DNA of 64,000 nucleotides. Source: Microvirga sp. KLBC 81. Its GTDB lineage: Bacteria > Pseudomonadota > Alphaproteobacteria > Rhizobiales > Beijerinckiaceae. Below are positions 62,616-64,000 of this stretch, piece by piece; the stretch's first letter is position 1, and each line of letters begins with the position of its first letter. The notes beneath the pieces are model-generated. The model did not search any database and was not told the DNA's origin. It saw only the letters and a list, made by a program, of their open reading frames with translations. A program made the translations under genes and the position numbers. Location of the stretch: contig NZ_QDAH01000008.1 of assembly GCF_003075415.1 (NCBI RefSeq), forward strand, positions 94,889 through 158,888. Direction: 5' to 3'.

Positions 62616-63794
62616 ATGAGTTTTCCAATCTCCTCCCAGCCGTCGCCGCATCAGGATCAACCTGATCATGATGATATCGTCTATCCGCAGGCTATCCCCT
62701 TTGTCCTCGTTCACGTGGCGTGCTTCGCAGCAATCTGGACCGGCGTGACCTGGGAGGCCGTCACCCTCGGTGTGGCACTCTATTGGTTGCGGATGTTCGG
62801 GATCACGGCCGGCTATCACCGCTACTTCTCGCACCGCTCCTACGCCACGAGCCGCGTGTTCCAGTTCGTCCTTGCCTGCCTGGCTCAAAGCTCGGCTCAG
62901 AAGAGTGTGCTCTGGTGGGCGGCCAAGCATCGGCACCACCACCTGTTCTCGGACACCGAGCACGACGCGCACTCACCCCGTCAGAGCGGGTTTCTCTTTG
63001 CCCATCTAGGCTGGATCTTCGCGCGCAAGCACGACACGGCCGATCTGGTGAAGGTGGGCGACTTCACCACCTACCCAGAGGTGATGTGGCTGCATAAATA
63101 CGAACTCGCACCAGCCGCTGTGCTGGCCCTGATCACCTTCCTGATCGGGGGCTGGTCGGGCCTTGTGGTTGGGTTCTTCTGGAGCACGGTGGCGGTCTAT
63201 CACGCCACCTTCTGCATCAACTCGCTTGCCCATGTGCACGGTTCGAAGCGCTATGTGACAGGCGATGACTCGCGCAACAACTGGCTGCTGGCCTTCTTCA
63301 CCATGGGCGAGGGCTGGCACAACAACCATCATGCCTATCAGGCCAGCGTGCGCCAAGGCTTCCGTTGGTGGGAGATCGACCCGACCTTCTACATCATCAA
63401 GGCGCTTTCCTGGATCGGGATTGTGTGGGATCTCAAGAGCCCGACCGAGGCGGTGCTAAAAAACGAGCAGAAGCTCGGCTCGAGGGTGATCGACCGGGCT
63501 GCAGGCGACCTCGTCGCCACCTTCAACATCGAGAGCATCTCGGCCAGACTGGTGCATGCACTGGAGACCACGCCGAGTCTTGCTGATGTCCAGGCTAAGC
63601 TGGCAGCTGCGCAGCACAGAGCCCATGAAGTGCTGACACATGTACATCTTCCTCACTTGCCGACACGGGAAGAGATCGCCGCACGGGCATCAAGCATGTT
63701 CGTGAAGACACGTTCGCTGGACGACATAGTCGAGCGGGCTCACCGGATGATCCTGGAGGCTGTTGGCAGGCGGCTGACACTCGCCGGAACCTGA
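62616..63794 (+). CDS. Acyl-CoA/fatty acid desaturase (delta-9 type)
   Basis: A 392-residue integral membrane di-iron desaturase. Three histidine boxes are visible: HRYFSH near residue 69, HRHHH near 109 and HNNHH near 233. Membrane segments include VLHVACFAAI-like, ALITFLIGGWSGLVVGFFWS and others. It introduces a cis double bond, usually at C9, into a fatty acyl chain and so adjusts membrane fluidity. About 95 residues beyond the core form a soluble C-terminal extension. A strong terminator follows 15 bases after the stop. Confidence 0.92.
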   Translation: MSFPISSQPSPHQDQPDHDDIVYPQAIPFVLVHVACFAAIWTGVTWEAVTLGVALYWLRMFGITAGYHRYFSHRSYATSRVFQFVLACLAQSSAQKSVLWWAAKHRHHHLFSDTEHDAHSPRQSGFLFAHLGWIFARKHDTADLVKVGDFTTYPEVMWLHKYELAPAAVLALITFLIGGWSGLVVGFFWSTVAVYHATFCINSLAHVHGSKRYVTGDDSRNNWLLAFFTMGEGWHNNHHAYQASVRQGFRWWEIDPTFYIIKALSWIGIVWDLKSPTEAVLKNEQKLGSRVIDRAAGDLVATFNIESISARLVHALETTPSLADVQAKLAAAQHRAHEVLTHVHLPHLPTREEIAARASSMFVKTRSLDDIVERAHRMILEAVGRRLTLAGT

Positions 63795-63807
63795 TAAGGA
63801 ATAGTAG

Positions 63808-63832
63808 AAGGGCCGCATGATGCGGCCCTTTT
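63808..63832 (+). terminator. Rho-independent terminator after the desaturase
   Basis: GGGCCGCAT, G, ATGCGGCCC form a perfect nine-base stem at 63810-63828, followed by TTTT. An AA run before the stem makes it potentially bidirectional. The rest of the window (63833-64000) shows no gene. Confidence 0.88.
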
Positions 63833-64000
63833 GCAGAGACGGTTTGGCATGATCTCTCCAGATCGAGATCCAGAATTGAGAGGAAGGGAGCAATACTCCG
63901 TTTTCAGGCTTAAGCTGGTGTTCTAGAGCAACGGCAGTTCTGACGGAATCGTTGGGGCTATGCGGTGTGGCGGCTTCGTGATTCACTCATCTTGGCTCTC

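Overview
The window looks like part of a large secondary replicon (plasmid or chromid) of a GC-rich alphaproteobacterium, order Hyphomicrobiales, possibly Microvirga or another Methylobacteriaceae genus. The evidence is a RepC-type replication initiator, a NepR-like stress anti-sigma factor, a DUF6894 protein, full-length CtrA boxes (TTAA-N7-TTAA) and an abundant short interspersed palindromic repeat. The genus is inference. No rRNA, tRNA, transposase, integrase or CRISPR array was seen.

Layout. 0.2-8.0 kb: a plasmid-type topoisomerase and small accessory genes, namely a secreted glycine-rich 14-residue-repeat protein, a small HTH protein, a frameshifted PilZ gene, a LuxR-type response regulator, a NepR-like protein, a dodecin, a zinc-ribbon protein and a 22-residue ORF. 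8.3-16.4 kb: a complete histidine-utilisation locus, hutIHGUD diverging from hutFC, with two HutC-type operators between the arms. 16.6-22.0 kb: a LysR regulator diverging from a lysine/pipecolate catabolic operon (hglS, amaA-like, amaB). 22.2-24.8 kb: an arsenic-type operon (arsR, DUF1127-like gene, flavoprotein with a cysteine-rich tail) with MFS gene remnants on both sides. 25.2-25.9 kb: a DUF2270 membrane protein.

26.3-36.0 kb: two crotonase/class III CoA-transferase pairs, a solute-binding-like protein without a signal peptide, a GntR/FCD regulator, a TRAP transporter and a MaoC hydratase. Together they suggest import, CoA activation and hydration of an organic acid. 36.4-37.5 kb: an orphan minD with a CtrA box upstream. 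38.0-44.5 kb: an M20 amidohydrolase, a LysR regulator, a beta-hydroxyacid dehydrogenase, an aldehyde dehydrogenase and a two-gene DUF3100 membrane module. Matching LysR-type palindromes precede two of these transcription units.

45.0-60.3 kb: two transcription units around an IclR regulator. The leftward one encodes a crotonase, a spermidine/putrescine-type ABC transporter whose two permeases are fused, an acyl-CoA ligase, a Rossmann-fold protein and a FAD oxidase. The rightward one encodes a three-subunit HcnABC-like amino acid dehydrogenase, an ornithine-cyclodeaminase-family protein and a DadA-like oxidase. 60.4-64.0 kb: a repC gene without repAB, preceded by a predicted antisense RNA, then a delta-9-type fatty acid desaturase.

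Most of the window is catabolic islands, each with its own regulator and often its own palindromic operator. The interspersed repeat sits between islands and in two places supplies the stop codon of the preceding gene.
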